A DNA stretch of 10,747 bases from Anaerolinea thermophila (GTDB taxonomy: Bacteria; Chloroflexota; Anaerolineae; Anaerolineales; Villigracilaceae): assembly GCA_022729775.1 (NCBI GenBank), contig DZBA01000093.1, forward strand, positions 1 through 10,747, in the 5' to 3' direction. Below the pieces are notes generated by a model. It worked only from the letters and a program-made list of their open reading frames with translations. It was not told the DNA's origin and did not search any database. Positions 1 to 5,923 of this stretch are shown here, in pieces. Each line of letters opens with the position of its first letter. Positions within the stretch are counted from its first letter, which is position 1. A program made the position numbers and the translations under genes.

Positions 1-1
1 C

Positions 2-1198
2 ACCGATCCGAACAAACGAAACGAAACTCCGCCCGAATGGGTGTCGCAAGCGCAGGCAATTGGACAACAACCCGCGCCTGAACAGCCCGCGCCCGTTGAC
101 TTTGCCATGAACATTGGTGAGCAATTCTTCGCGGAGTTTGAAGAATCTGCGGCAGAACAGCCCGCGCCCGTTGACCTTGCCATGAACATTGGCGAGCAAT
201 TCTTTGCGGAATTTGAAGATGCCTCCAGCGCCGCGCCTGTCAAAGAAGAATCTGATTTGCCCGCGTGGATGACCGATGCGCAACCCGCTGCCAATGAGCA
301 AAATCTTGAGCGCGGACAAATCCCCGAATGGCTGAGCGATGAAACCGAAATACGCCCGCAAAAACCCGCGCCAGTGGAAGATGCCGCGCAGGACGACCTT
401 TCCGCATGGCTGAGTAAATTGGATGATGAGCCGGGTTTGCCGTTCGATAAAATACCCACGCCCGCTTCCATTGTTGCGGATTCACAAAAACGCCCTGTGG
501 AAGAAGAAGCGTCAGTGCGCCGCTCTGATTTGCCCGATTGGTTGAGCAATATCGAATCAGAAGAGCTGGAAAAGGAAACGCCCGTCGAATGGCAGCCCGC
601 CCAAGTGGAAGCACAGGAAGTAGTTCCCGCAGCTGTTCCATCCGCGCCGGTTGAATCGCCTGTTGCTGTTGTACCGCAGGAAAGCCTTCCTGATTGGTTG
701 CAGGAAAATGAAGAAACGCCCGCTTCCGATGATGATGCGCCGCCCTGGGTTCACCGCGAAGAATTTGAGTCCAAGCAGCCTGCGCAGCCCAAGCCCACCG
801 CGCCATCGGATTGGAAACCCGCGGAGAAAAAGCCCGTCGCCGCCAAAGCAGAGCCAAAACCGGTGTCCCAGCCTGTTGCTGAAAAGCCTGTAGCAGAACC
901 TTCCGCGAAGAAGAAGAAACCCGCCGCAGCGCCCGCCAAAAAATTGGATAGCGCGGGCGTTGAACAAGCGAAAGCCGAATTGGATCGCGGCGACATTCCC
1001 GAAGCGTTGAAGCATTATTCAGCCCTCATCAAGAAGGGCAAGCATCTTGAAGAAACAATCCGCGACCTGAAAGAGTCGCTTTATCGCTACCCTGTGGAAG
1101 TAAACATCTGGCAAACTCTCGGCGACGCGTACATGCGCGCAAGCCGTTTGAAAGAAGCGCTCGAAGCCTATAACAAGGCAGAAGAGTTGATACGTTAA
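2..1198 (+). CDS. TPR-containing, Pro/Ala/Glu-rich protein with repeated Trp motifs (5'-truncated by window edge)
   Basis: The frame is open to the left edge, so this is the C-terminal part (398 visible residues) of a longer protein; the stop is TAA at 1196-1198. A GTG at 41 is not the start: it encodes the last residue of a P-P-E-W-V motif that belongs to the protein's own repeat series. Residues 1 to about 320 are low complexity (Pro, Ala, Glu, Lys), probably disordered, with about eight short motifs of the type (L/I)-P-(D/E/A)-W-(L/M) and a 25-residue tandem duplication. The last 75 residues are helical and TPR-like, including a W-Q-T-L-G-D-A-Y-M-R-A-S-R-L-K-E-A-L segment typical of a TPR repeat. 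TPRs mediate protein-protein contacts; the Trp motifs may be docking sites (inference). I see no signal peptide, membrane segment or catalytic motif in the visible part. The biochemical function is unknown. ndk begins 31 bases downstream on the same strand. Confidence 0.8.
   Translation, partial: TDPNKRNETPPEWVSQAQAIGQQPAPEQPAPVDFAMNIGEQFFAEFEESAAEQPAPVDLAMNIGEQFFAEFEDASSAAPVKEESDLPAWMTDAQPAANEQNLERGQIPEWLSDETEIRPQKPAPVEDAAQDDLSAWLSKLDDEPGLPFDKIPTPASIVADSQKRPVEEEASVRRSDLPDWLSNIESEELEKETPVEWQPAQVEAQEVVPAAVPSAPVESPVAVVPQESLPDWLQENEETPASDDDAPPWVHREEFESKQPAQPKPTAPSDWKPAEKKPVAAKAEPKPVSQPVAEKPVAEPSAKKKKPAAAPAKKLDSAGVEQAKAELDRGDIPEALKHYSALIKKGKHLEETIRDLKESLYRYPVEVNIWQTLGDAYMRASRLKEALEAYNKAEELIR
80..229 (+). 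repeat. 75-bp (25-codon) in-frame tandem duplication
   Basis: Copy 1 is 80-154 and copy 2 is 155-229. Over the first 21 codons the copies differ at four bases, three of them synonymous (GGT/GGC, TTC/TTT, GAG/GAA) and one conservative (Phe/Leu). The last few codons have diverged. The unit encodes E-Q-P-A-P-V-D followed by an amphipathic segment, M-N-I-G-E-Q-F-F-A-E-F-E. Keeping the peptide while silent sites drift suggests both copies are selected. Confidence 0.9.
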
Positions 1199-1229
1199 AT
1201 TTTTATATTCTATTTCGGAGGAAATTTCT

Positions 1230-1682
1230 GTGGAAAGAACGCTCGTACTTGTAAAACCCGATGGTGTGCAGCGCGGATTGATTGGCGAAGCCATTGCCCG
1301 CTTTGAACGCCGCGGACTTCGTTTGGTCGCCGCAAAATTCATCAAAGTCAGCAATGAACTGGCAGAAGCGCATTATGCCGAACACAAAGGCAAAGGCTTT
1401 TATGAAAGTTTGATTTCGTACATCACATCCGCGCCGGTGATGGCGATGGTGTGGGAAGGTCCCAGCGCAGTGGCTGCCGTGCGCCAGACAGTCGGCTCGA
1501 CCAAACCCGTCGAAGCCGCACCCGGAACCATTCGCCATGATTTTGCCCTTGAAGTTGGGCGCAACCTCATTCACGCTTCAGACAAACCCGAAACCGGCGA
1601 ACGCGAAGTCGCGTTGTGGTTCAAGCAGGAAGAACTGGTGGATTGGTCTCGCGCGGTGGACGCGTGGGTGTTCGAAAAATAA
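1230..1682 (+). CDS. ndk: Nucleoside diphosphate kinase
   Basis: Transfers the gamma phosphate from ATP to NDPs through a phospho-histidine intermediate, balancing cytoplasmic (d)NTP pools. The 150-residue length is normal for the family. The sequence runs from a K-P-D-G-V-Q-R-G-L block (K9) through the nucleotide and active-site residues Y49, R85, T91, R102 and N112 to the catalytic H115 in N-L-I-H-A-S-D; the family usually has Gly where this one has Ala116. The start is GTG at 1230, chosen because a CGGAGGA Shine-Dalgarno lies at 1216-1222 with good spacing and the N-terminus aligns with the family. It follows the TPR gene by 31 bases and may be cotranscribed with it. A strong bidirectional terminator lies about 110 bases downstream. 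Confidence 0.97.
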   Translation: MERTLVLVKPDGVQRGLIGEAIARFERRGLRLVAAKFIKVSNELAEAHYAEHKGKGFYESLISYITSAPVMAMVWEGPSAVAAVRQTVGSTKPVEAAPGTIRHDFALEVGRNLIHASDKPETGEREVALWFKQEELVDWSRAVDAWVFEK

Positions 1683-1705
1683 AGCGTAAGGCTTAATGAC
1701 TGATG

Positions 1706-1777
1706 TTACGCACCGTTCCGAAGGTTTCCTCGTAAAACGCGGTTACATTGCGCCAACCTTCGGAACGTTTTGCGTAA
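1706..1777. repeat. Long imperfect inverted repeat downstream of ndk
   Basis: The left arm 1706-1726 and right arm 1755-1777 pair as an outer 7 bp (TTACGCA / TGCGTAA), a small asymmetric internal loop, then 13 bp (CGTTCCGAAGGTT / AACCTTCGGAACG). The 28-base apical segment, 1727-1754, contains a further CGC/GCG pair. No T-tract follows the right arm on either strand, so it is not a simple intrinsic terminator. It could be a REP/MITE-like repeat or a structured 3' end of the ndk mRNA. Confidence 0.7.
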
Positions 1778-1790
1778 GGTGAGTTAATGA

Positions 1791-1832
1791 AAAAAACATC
1801 CCGCAGATGAAAGTCTGCGGGATGTTTTTATT
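1791..1832. terminator. Strong bidirectional intrinsic terminator between ndk and rsfS
   Basis: Stem arms 1797-1807 (CATCCCGCAGA) and 1814-1824 (TCTGCGGGATG) pair perfectly around a 6-base loop. An A-run upstream (1791-1796) and a T-run downstream (1825-1829) extend the stem and give a U-tract in either direction. It sits between convergent genes and should end both the ndk and rsfS transcripts; on the minus strand the hairpin lies only a few bases past the rsfS stop codon. Confidence 0.93.
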
Positions 1833-1833
1833 T

Positions 1834-2178
1834 TTACTTCACCCTTAACAATATTTTCCCATCCTGCCATAATTCTTCGATGCTGTAAAAATTGCGCTGG
1901 TCAGGTGAGAAGAGATGCACAACAACATCGCCATAATCCACCAACATCCAGCCATCGCGCGAATTGCCTTCGATTTTCCCCTTCTTTTTGAATTTTGTGC
2001 GCATGTCTTCTTGCACTGCTTTGGCAAGCGCATCCAACATACGGTCACTGGTGCCGGTGCAGATGACGAAATAATCAGTAAATGAAACAATATCTTTCAG
2101 GTCGAGCAGGACGATGTCCTCGCCTTTTTTGTCTTCGAGTGAGTTTACGATTTCACGGGCAAGTTCAAGTGCGTTCAG
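1834..2178 (-). CDS. rsfS: Ribosomal silencing factor RsfS with an apparent CTG start
   Basis: RsfS (Iojap/YbeB family) binds ribosomal protein uL14 on the 50S subunit and blocks joining to 30S, lowering translation when nutrients are scarce. From CTG at 2178-2176 the protein is 114 residues, a normal family length, beginning M-N-A-L-E-L-A-R-E-I-V. Family hallmarks include D-Y-F-V-I-C-T-G-T-S-D (35-45) and the C-terminal D-Y-G-D-V-V-V-H-L-F block ending in F-Y-S-I-E-E-L-W. The first ATG (2040) would give only 68 residues and delete the conserved N-terminal third. No ATG, GTG or TTG lies between it and the in-frame stop at 2184-2182. A GAGGTGA Shine-Dalgarno sits 3 bases before the CTG. Alternatively an in-frame ATG at 2190 is followed by AGG and TGA, so a base change or stop readthrough is possible. 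It is the last gene of the receiver-thpR-rsfS set, about 65 bases after thpR. Confidence 0.9.
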   Translation of the reverse strand: MNALELAREIVNSLEDKKGEDIVLLDLKDIVSFTDYFVICTGTSDRMLDALAKAVQEDMRTKFKKKGKIEGNSRDGWMLVDYGDVVVHLFSPDQRNFYSIEELWQDGKILLRVK

Positions 2179-2190
2179 GGTTCACCTCAT
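2176..2190 (-). promoter_or_regulatory. rsfS translation initiation region (SD plus CTG; in-frame ATG-AGG-TGA)
   Basis: Reading the minus strand, ATGAGGTGAACCCTG contains an in-frame ATG (2190-2188), AGG, a TGA stop (2184-2182), ACC and then CTG (2178-2176). GAGGTGA serves as Shine-Dalgarno for the CTG at close to ideal spacing. The ATG itself has no ribosome binding site, the preceding bases being AAATAAACC. This favours CTG as the start, but a two-codon mini-ORF overlapping the binding site or a corrupted ATG start cannot be excluded. Confidence 0.65.
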
Positions 2191-2199
2191 GGTTTATTT

Positions 2200-2262
2200 G
2201 GACTCAAAAGTCTCCCGACGTTTGAGTTTTGTGTTTTCAAAAATCAGGAGATTTTTGAGTCC
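2200..2262 (-). promoter_or_regulatory. Intercistronic RNA hairpin between thpR and rsfS
   Basis: Arms 2200-2215 and 2247-2262 form a 16-bp stem with fifteen Watson-Crick pairs. The one exception (positions 2210/2252) is an A-C mismatch in minus-strand RNA, whereas a plus-strand RNA would read it as G-U. The loop is 31 bases. The 5' arm on the minus strand is the last coding part of thpR (codons for D-S-K-I-S) and the 3' arm ends 12 bases before the rsfS SD region. The bases after it are AAATAAACC, with no U-tract, so it is not a terminator. It may stabilise or process the mRNA, or modulate rsfS translation. Confidence 0.6.
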
Positions 2263-2840
2263 GCTTTTAACGGCGCGGAAAATAATTTAGTGTAAATCGA
2301 GCCGCCGGGGGTCAGGTCGCTTTTGAAAAGATGGAGCGCGTCAATTTTGGCTCTTTCGAAATTGCCGAACTGGGTCGAATCCAGCGCGGCGCGAATCTTG
2401 AGAAGGTCTGTTGTCGGCGCGCTTTGACGCACCCTGCCGATGGTCAAATGGGGAGTGAAGGCGCGTTCTTCGCGTTCATATCCGAAACGGACTGCGCCCG
2501 CTTCGATGTTCTTTTGCAATGATGCCAAAACATCCGGCGCGTGCAGCCCAATCCACAAGACGCGCGGTTTACGCAGGTTGGGATATGCGCCCAGTCCGCC
2601 GATTTGCATTTCAAACTGCGGGTGTGAATCAGCTTCGCGCGCGATCATTTGCTTGAGGAAGTTGATATGCGCTTCGGAAACATCACCCAGAAATTTCAGC
2701 GTGATGTGAATGTTGTGGGCGGGAATCCAGCGTATAAGGTCGTTTCCCAATGTCTGGCGCAGGCGCGCTGTTTGACGCTCTACCGCATCTTGCACCGGTT
2801 TGGGGATTTCAATGGCGATGAAGGCGCGCACAAAATTCAT
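2244..2840 (-). CDS. thpR: RNA 2',3'-cyclic phosphodiesterase (2H family, ThpR/LigT)
   Basis: 2H-family enzymes open 2',3'-cyclic phosphate ends on RNA to 2'-phosphates; the bacterial members were first named 2'-5' RNA ligases. The 198-residue protein carries both catalytic H-x-T motifs: H45-I-T47 and H131-L-T133, the second within F-T-P-H-L-T-I-G-R. It begins with the family-typical V-R-A-F-I-A-I-E-I-P. The length is close to the family norm of about 180-200. The ATG at 2840 is 9 bases after the receiver stop codon and has little Shine-Dalgarno, so translational coupling is likely. Its 3' end forms one arm of the hairpin before rsfS. The physiological substrate in bacteria is poorly defined, so the enzymatic class is confident but the cellular role is not. 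Confidence 0.95.
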   Translation of the reverse strand: MNFVRAFIAIEIPKPVQDAVERQTARLRQTLGNDLIRWIPAHNIHITLKFLGDVSEAHINFLKQMIAREADSHPQFEMQIGGLGAYPNLRKPRVLWIGLHAPDVLASLQKNIEAGAVRFGYEREERAFTPHLTIGRVRQSAPTTDLLKIRAALDSTQFGNFERAKIDALHLFKSDLTPGGSIYTKLFSAPLKADSKIS

Positions 2841-2849
2841 GCAATTAGG

Positions 2850-3224
2850 CTATCCCAACACTTGTTCGACGGCTTTTTTCAAGTCGAGAAAACCAACGGG
2901 CTTGGTAAGGTAAATTGAAGCGCCCGCTTCCAGCCCGGTTTTAATATCGCTGGGCATACTTTTGGCTGAGACGATGATGACAGGAATGGCGTGGAGGTCT
3001 GGTTCATGCCGCATGTAGCGCAATACTTCCAGCCCGGAAATATCGGGCATCATCACATCCAGAATGATGAGGTCTGGTTTTTCCTTTGAAATCATCGGTA
3101 TGGCTGGCACGCTGGAATGCATCTTGACCACGTTGAACCCGTTGACGCGCATCATCTCCGCGAACATTTCAGCCGCATCCGGTTCGTCCTCGATAATCAT
3201 TACCTTTTTTTGTCGGTCTGTCAT
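2850..3224 (-). CDS. Single-domain response regulator (stand-alone receiver)
   Basis: A 124-residue CheY-like receiver with no output domain. The acidic Mg2+ site is E12-D13, the phospho-acceptor is D56 in L-I-I-L-D-V-M-M-P, the switch residue is S86 and the conserved lysine is K108 in L-T-K-P. Such proteins act by phosphorylation-dependent contact with a partner or as phosphorelay intermediates. ATG at 3224 is preceded by GAGGAT at 3236-3231 with 6-7 base spacing. No cognate kinase is adjacent in the same transcription unit; the histidine kinase 3.5 kb upstream has its own NarL-type partner. It leads the receiver-thpR-rsfS unit, so its expression is tied to an RNA phosphodiesterase and a ribosome silencer. 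Its partner protein is unknown. Confidence 0.95.
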   Translation of the reverse strand: MTDRQKKVMIIEDEPDAAEMFAEMMRVNGFNVVKMHSSVPAIPMISKEKPDLIILDVMMPDISGLEVLRYMRHEPDLHAIPVIIVSAKSMPSDIKTGLEAGASIYLTKPVGFLDLKKAVEQVLG

Positions 3225-3243
3225 GGTTTAATCCTCAACGCTA

Positions 3244-3272
3244 AAAATAGCATAATCCCCCCGAATTTGCAA
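3244..3272 (-). promoter_or_regulatory. Possible promoter for the receiver-thpR-rsfS unit
   Basis: On the minus strand TTGCAA (3272-3267), a 17-base spacer and TATTTT (3249-3244) resemble a housekeeping promoter. It sits in the 76-base gap after the hairpin that ends the zinc-finger gene. The predicted transcript start falls almost on the Shine-Dalgarno sequence, which makes the call tentative. Confidence 0.3.
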
Positions 3273-3280
3273 GGGCGTCT

Positions 3281-3318
3281 AAAATTTGACCCTAAAGGTT
3301 TTATTCGCCTTTAGGGTC
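3281..3318 (-). terminator. Hairpin terminator at the end of the zinc-finger gene
   Basis: Arms 3288-3298 (GACCCTAAAGG) and 3308-3318 (CCTTTAGGGTC) form an 11-bp perfect stem with a 9-base loop that contains the gene's TAA stop (3303-3301). On the minus strand AAATTTT follows, a weak, offset U-tract. It probably ends, or partly attenuates, the sigma/zinc-finger transcript ahead of the receiver gene. Confidence 0.6.
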
Positions 3319-3603
3319 TTCTTCTGTATGTTCCAGCACGTCGAGCAGCGCTTCGTATTCATCGCAACATTCGGGACACATATCCAAATGCTCCTGAATC
3401 AGCGGCATGATTTTTTCCGCGTCGTGCGTTTCCACTTCGCGTTCGACAAACTCGTCGAGTTTGTCGTACATCTCCGAACAGGACATTTCCTCTTCGCGTA
3501 CATCTTCGAGGATTTTCAGGAATTTAAGCACCACTTCATCCTGCAATTCTTCCTGCGGATTCAGCGTGTTTTGGATGCGTTGGAAAAAGTTTTTGATGTT
3601 CAT
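3301..3603 (-). CDS. Small soluble zinc-finger (ZAS-type) putative anti-sigma factor
   Basis: The 100-residue protein contains the zinc anti-sigma signature H72-L-D-M-C76-P-E-C79 (H-x3-C-x2-C), with an upstream Cys42 in S-C-S-E-M-Y-D-K-L-D-E-F, the usual first ligand region of zf-HC2 domains. It has no hydrophobic segment, so it is cytoplasmic. ZAS proteins bind and inhibit ECF sigma factors and often release them on oxidative or metal stress. It follows the ECF sigma gene directly, which is the expected arrangement and makes that sigma factor its likely target. The ATG at 3603 is chosen as start. A TTG at 3627 would add eight residues and leave a 9-base gap to the sigma stop; it is preceded by a TAAGAT sequence six bases upstream, so it is not excluded. 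Neither start has a clear Shine-Dalgarno. Confidence 0.85.
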   Translation of the reverse strand: MNIKNFFQRIQNTLNPQEELQDEVVLKFLKILEDVREEEMSCSEMYDKLDEFVEREVETHDAEKIMPLIQEHLDMCPECCDEYEALLDVLEHTEEDPKGE

Positions 3604-3636
3604 GCTAAAAATTGGACGTTTAATCAAATGTTAATC

Positions 3637-4275
3637 TTACTTTTGCTCGAATGCGGAAAGCACATCCTGTGAAGTCAGACCTTCCATGGCAAGGCGTTTC
3701 TTCAAGCGCAGGCGGGCGTCATGCAAAAGTTTATACAACGCGTTGCGGTTGGTGTTCATGCGTTTTGCGGCTTCTTCCATGGGGACATCTTGTAAGCCCA
3801 ATAAGACAAGCGCCTCGCGCTGTTTTGGGGTGAGTTCATCTTCCAGAATGCGGCGGACGCGGACAATCATATCTTTGCGCTCGGCAGAGGATTCGGGCAG
3901 CGCTTGCGAATCCGCGAGCAAGCCGGGCGGTGGGGGAGCGTCTTCATTTTCGGAGAGTTCATCGAGCGAGGAGTCGCGCCAGCGCTTGCGGCGCAGTTCA
4001 GTCAGCGCAATGCGGATGGCGATTTTGTGTACCCAAGTCGTGAACAGGCTGCGCCCCTCAAACGTATCCAGCTGGTCTAAGACGCGCAACAGGGTTTCCT
4101 GCGTCACTTCTTCGACGAGCGGTTGAAAGAGCGGGTTGTCCTGCGACAGCCAGCGGCTGAGCGCGTAGGGCAATCCCTTGTGGATGATCGCGCCCAGGTC
4201 ATGGAGCGCCGCTTCATGTGCCGCGCCCGCGCTTCGTAAATCTGCAAGCCAATCTTCGTTCGTGCGAGTTGTCAT
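3637..4275 (-). CDS. ECF-type RNA polymerase sigma factor
   Basis: The 212-residue protein has sigma region 2 at about residues 25-100, including E-E-V-T-Q-E-T-L-L-R-V and T-F-E-G-R-S-L-F-T-T-W-V-H-K-I-A. An acidic/proline linker covers about 105-135. Region 4 at about 148-195 has L-T-P-K-Q-R-E-A-L-V-L-L-G and a helix-turn-helix, M-E-E-A-A-K-R-M-N-T-N-R-N-A-L-Y-K. There is no sigma 1.1 or region 3, as in ECF sigmas. ATG 4275 is chosen over an in-frame ATG at 4317: the longer form would overlap the upstream gene and add a non-family peptide, and a TATAAT lies exactly 6 bases before 4275. The zinc-finger protein downstream is the likely regulator. The target promoters cannot be read from this window. 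Confidence 0.93.
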   Translation of the reverse strand: MTTRTNEDWLADLRSAGAAHEAALHDLGAIIHKGLPYALSRWLSQDNPLFQPLVEEVTQETLLRVLDQLDTFEGRSLFTTWVHKIAIRIALTELRRKRWRDSSLDELSENEDAPPPPGLLADSQALPESSAERKDMIVRVRRILEDELTPKQREALVLLGLQDVPMEEAAKRMNTNRNALYKLLHDARLRLKKRLAMEGLTSQDVLSAFEQK

Positions 4276-4281
4276 GTGATG

Positions 4282-4287
4282 ATTATA
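4282..4287 (-). promoter_or_regulatory. TATAAT six bases before the sigma factor ATG (possible leaderless promoter)
   Basis: The minus-strand reading is TATAAT, CATCAC, ATG. The TAA stop of the upstream gene lies inside the TATAAT. No Shine-Dalgarno precedes the ATG. A TTGCTG lies 19 bases upstream as a weak -35. The spacing would put the transcript start on or next to the A of ATG. Confidence 0.5.
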
Positions 4288-5884
4288 AAAGAAAATCGCC
4301 GTCTTGCAGCAAACCATCTAAAATCACGCGCATCGCCTGTGATTCGGGTAAGGCTTGCAAGCGGAATGATTTCAACCGTGTTTGTGTTGTGCGGACGGAT
4401 GGCATGAGAAATTCGTCGAAGGGCAGGGAACTTTTGAAGATTTGATAGTATAGAAAACGCCGCGCGTTGCGTGTGAATTCTGCGGGGAATTCGATCTGCC
4501 CTGCCGATAAAAACTCTTCCAACATTTTCTTTTGCTCCGCAACGCTTTGCGGAAAGAAGACAGTTGGGTATTGTGTAAATCGCGCCTTGCCCGCGCATAG
4601 CACGGGTTTCCCCAACAACGTTGCTTCCAATCCGATGGTCGAGTTGTAAATCATTACAAACTTCGAGCGTTGAATTAACTCGTAGGAGCTCAAATATTCC
4701 TTTGGCGCGATGAAGACCGCGTTTTCCATTTTTTCCAAACCGTTTGCTTCCACCCAGCCTTGCACGGTCTCGCGGCTTTCTTTTCGCGCGCGCGTTTCAT
4801 CGGGATGCGCGCGGATGACGAACAGCGTCTCTGGGTGTGCGCGGATGGTTTCCAAAATCATATCGAGCCACTTGAACATATCTTCAAAGACCGTGTTGGC
4901 GTGCGGCTGGCTTGTGTCGAAAATGACGTTGGTAAAGACTGGCACAATTTGTTTGAAGCGCGCCGCCTTTGCCAGGAACCCTTCATCGAGTCCTTTGATG
5001 TCTGCCCAAAATTTGATGCCCGCCATGCTAAAGTCGCCTTGAAAGCGCTTTTGCAAATACGCGTCGAGTGTCGCGTTTTGTTCGTCGTTCAATTCAAATT
5101 CATCGGGGATGTGAATCGGATATATAGTGGCTTCGCCTTCGGTGAAGAACGCGCTCGCGGACTGCAACCCGACTTCGTGGGTGATGACTCTCAGTCCGCG
5201 CTGCTGGGCGATGTAACGCGCCGTCGCTTCGGGGAAGAACTGTCCATTGAAGACCAGCACCACGCGCGGGTTTGTCTCATCGAGAAATTTGGAAAATGCC
5301 CGCGCCACATTCCACGCGGAGCGAATATATTCACGATAGAAGAAGCGCGTTTTTTCATTGTCTTCGAGATGATGCACGCGCAGAATCCATCTCAACCCCG
5401 GCAGGCACAACGCGCCCAGCGGAAGTTGTTCCCATGTGAAACTCATCATGTCTTGCAGCGAAAGATTTTGGATTGACGTATCGAGCCGCGCGTCGGGTTG
5501 ATACTCGAACCAATGCGCGTGATTTGTCCCCGCGTATAAAGTCCGCGATTGGTAGATGCAAGATTTACACGGCGGCTCTTTTTGAGGGTGTTCGCGGTTT
5601 GTCCCCAGCACACAGCGCGTCATCCCTGCGTTGCAGGCAAAAATCGCAACGGGGACGCCCTTCATTTGCAGCGCCCATGATGTTAAAAGATGAAAGCCCG
5701 CATTCCACGAGAGGTCGTCAATGCCGGTGGATGCTTTGAACAGCGCGATGGGTTGTCCCTGCGCGGGCGGTGAAAGACGCGCAACCTGATGCGCTGCCTG
5801 GCGAATCTTCCAATTGTTATAGCGGCGGACAAGTCCGCGCTTGATGCGTTGGTTAAAAATCTCTTTGAAGTTTGAAAGTTTCAT
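4283..5884 (-). CDS. Capsule polysaccharide biosynthesis / GT-B glycosyltransferase-like protein
   Basis: A 533-residue soluble protein. The C-terminal half resembles KpsC/KpsS-type and related GT-B sugar transferases: F-V-I-R-A-H-P-D-E (about 355-363) and the nucleotide-sugar-site-like M-I-Y-N-S-T-I-G-L-E-A-T-L-L-G-K-P-V (411-428). The N-terminal half has a middle block V-F-N-G-Q-F-F-P-E-A followed by V-I-T-H-E-V-G-L, and four cysteines, C84, C91, C106 and C109, the last two as C-K-S-C, which could bind a metal. The sugar donor and acceptor are unknown and no other polysaccharide gene is in the window. The ATG start at 5884 is supported by a TATAAT 9 bases upstream. The stop overlaps the sigma factor promoter and lies 7 bases before its ATG, so the two are probably partly cotranscribed. 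The family-level call is moderate; activity is inferred. Confidence 0.7.
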   Translation of the reverse strand: MKLSNFKEIFNQRIKRGLVRRYNNWKIRQAAHQVARLSPPAQGQPIALFKASTGIDDLSWNAGFHLLTSWALQMKGVPVAIFACNAGMTRCVLGTNREHPQKEPPCKSCIYQSRTLYAGTNHAHWFEYQPDARLDTSIQNLSLQDMMSFTWEQLPLGALCLPGLRWILRVHHLEDNEKTRFFYREYIRSAWNVARAFSKFLDETNPRVVLVFNGQFFPEATARYIAQQRGLRVITHEVGLQSASAFFTEGEATIYPIHIPDEFELNDEQNATLDAYLQKRFQGDFSMAGIKFWADIKGLDEGFLAKAARFKQIVPVFTNVIFDTSQPHANTVFEDMFKWLDMILETIRAHPETLFVIRAHPDETRARKESRETVQGWVEANGLEKMENAVFIAPKEYLSSYELIQRSKFVMIYNSTIGLEATLLGKPVLCAGKARFTQYPTVFFPQSVAEQKKMLEEFLSAGQIEFPAEFTRNARRFLYYQIFKSSLPFDEFLMPSVRTTQTRLKSFRLQALPESQAMRVILDGLLQDGDFLL

Positions 5885-5893
5885 AACCCCGTT

Positions 5894-5923
5894 ATTATAT
5901 CAATTCCCCTTTTTTCCCCTCAA
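5894..5923 (-). promoter_or_regulatory. Promoter of the glycosyltransferase-like/sigma/zinc-finger unit
   Basis: TTGAGG (5923-5918), an 18-base spacer and a perfect TATAAT (5899-5894) precede the ATG at 5884 by only 9 bases. The 5' leader would be about 2-4 bases, so this transcript is probably leaderless or nearly so. Confidence 0.65.

Noticed and set aside
41..43. GTG at 41 as start of the first gene
   Set aside because: The frame is open upstream to the window edge and this GTG codes for Val within a P-P-E-W-V motif of the same repeat series, so the gene is truncated rather than starting here.
240..1015. Long minus-strand frames opposite the TPR gene
   Set aside because: They mirror a low-complexity, G+C-rich coding region, give Arg/Phe/Gly-rich nonsense sequence and have no family motif.
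4276..4317. Longer sigma factor start at ATG 4317
   Set aside because: It would overlap the upstream gene and add a Cys/Phe-rich peptide foreign to the family; ATG 4275 has a TATAAT six bases before it.
4760..5476. 238-codon plus-strand frame
   Set aside because: It is antisense to the glycosyltransferase-like gene, whose motifs and promoter are convincing; the translated product has no recognisable domain.
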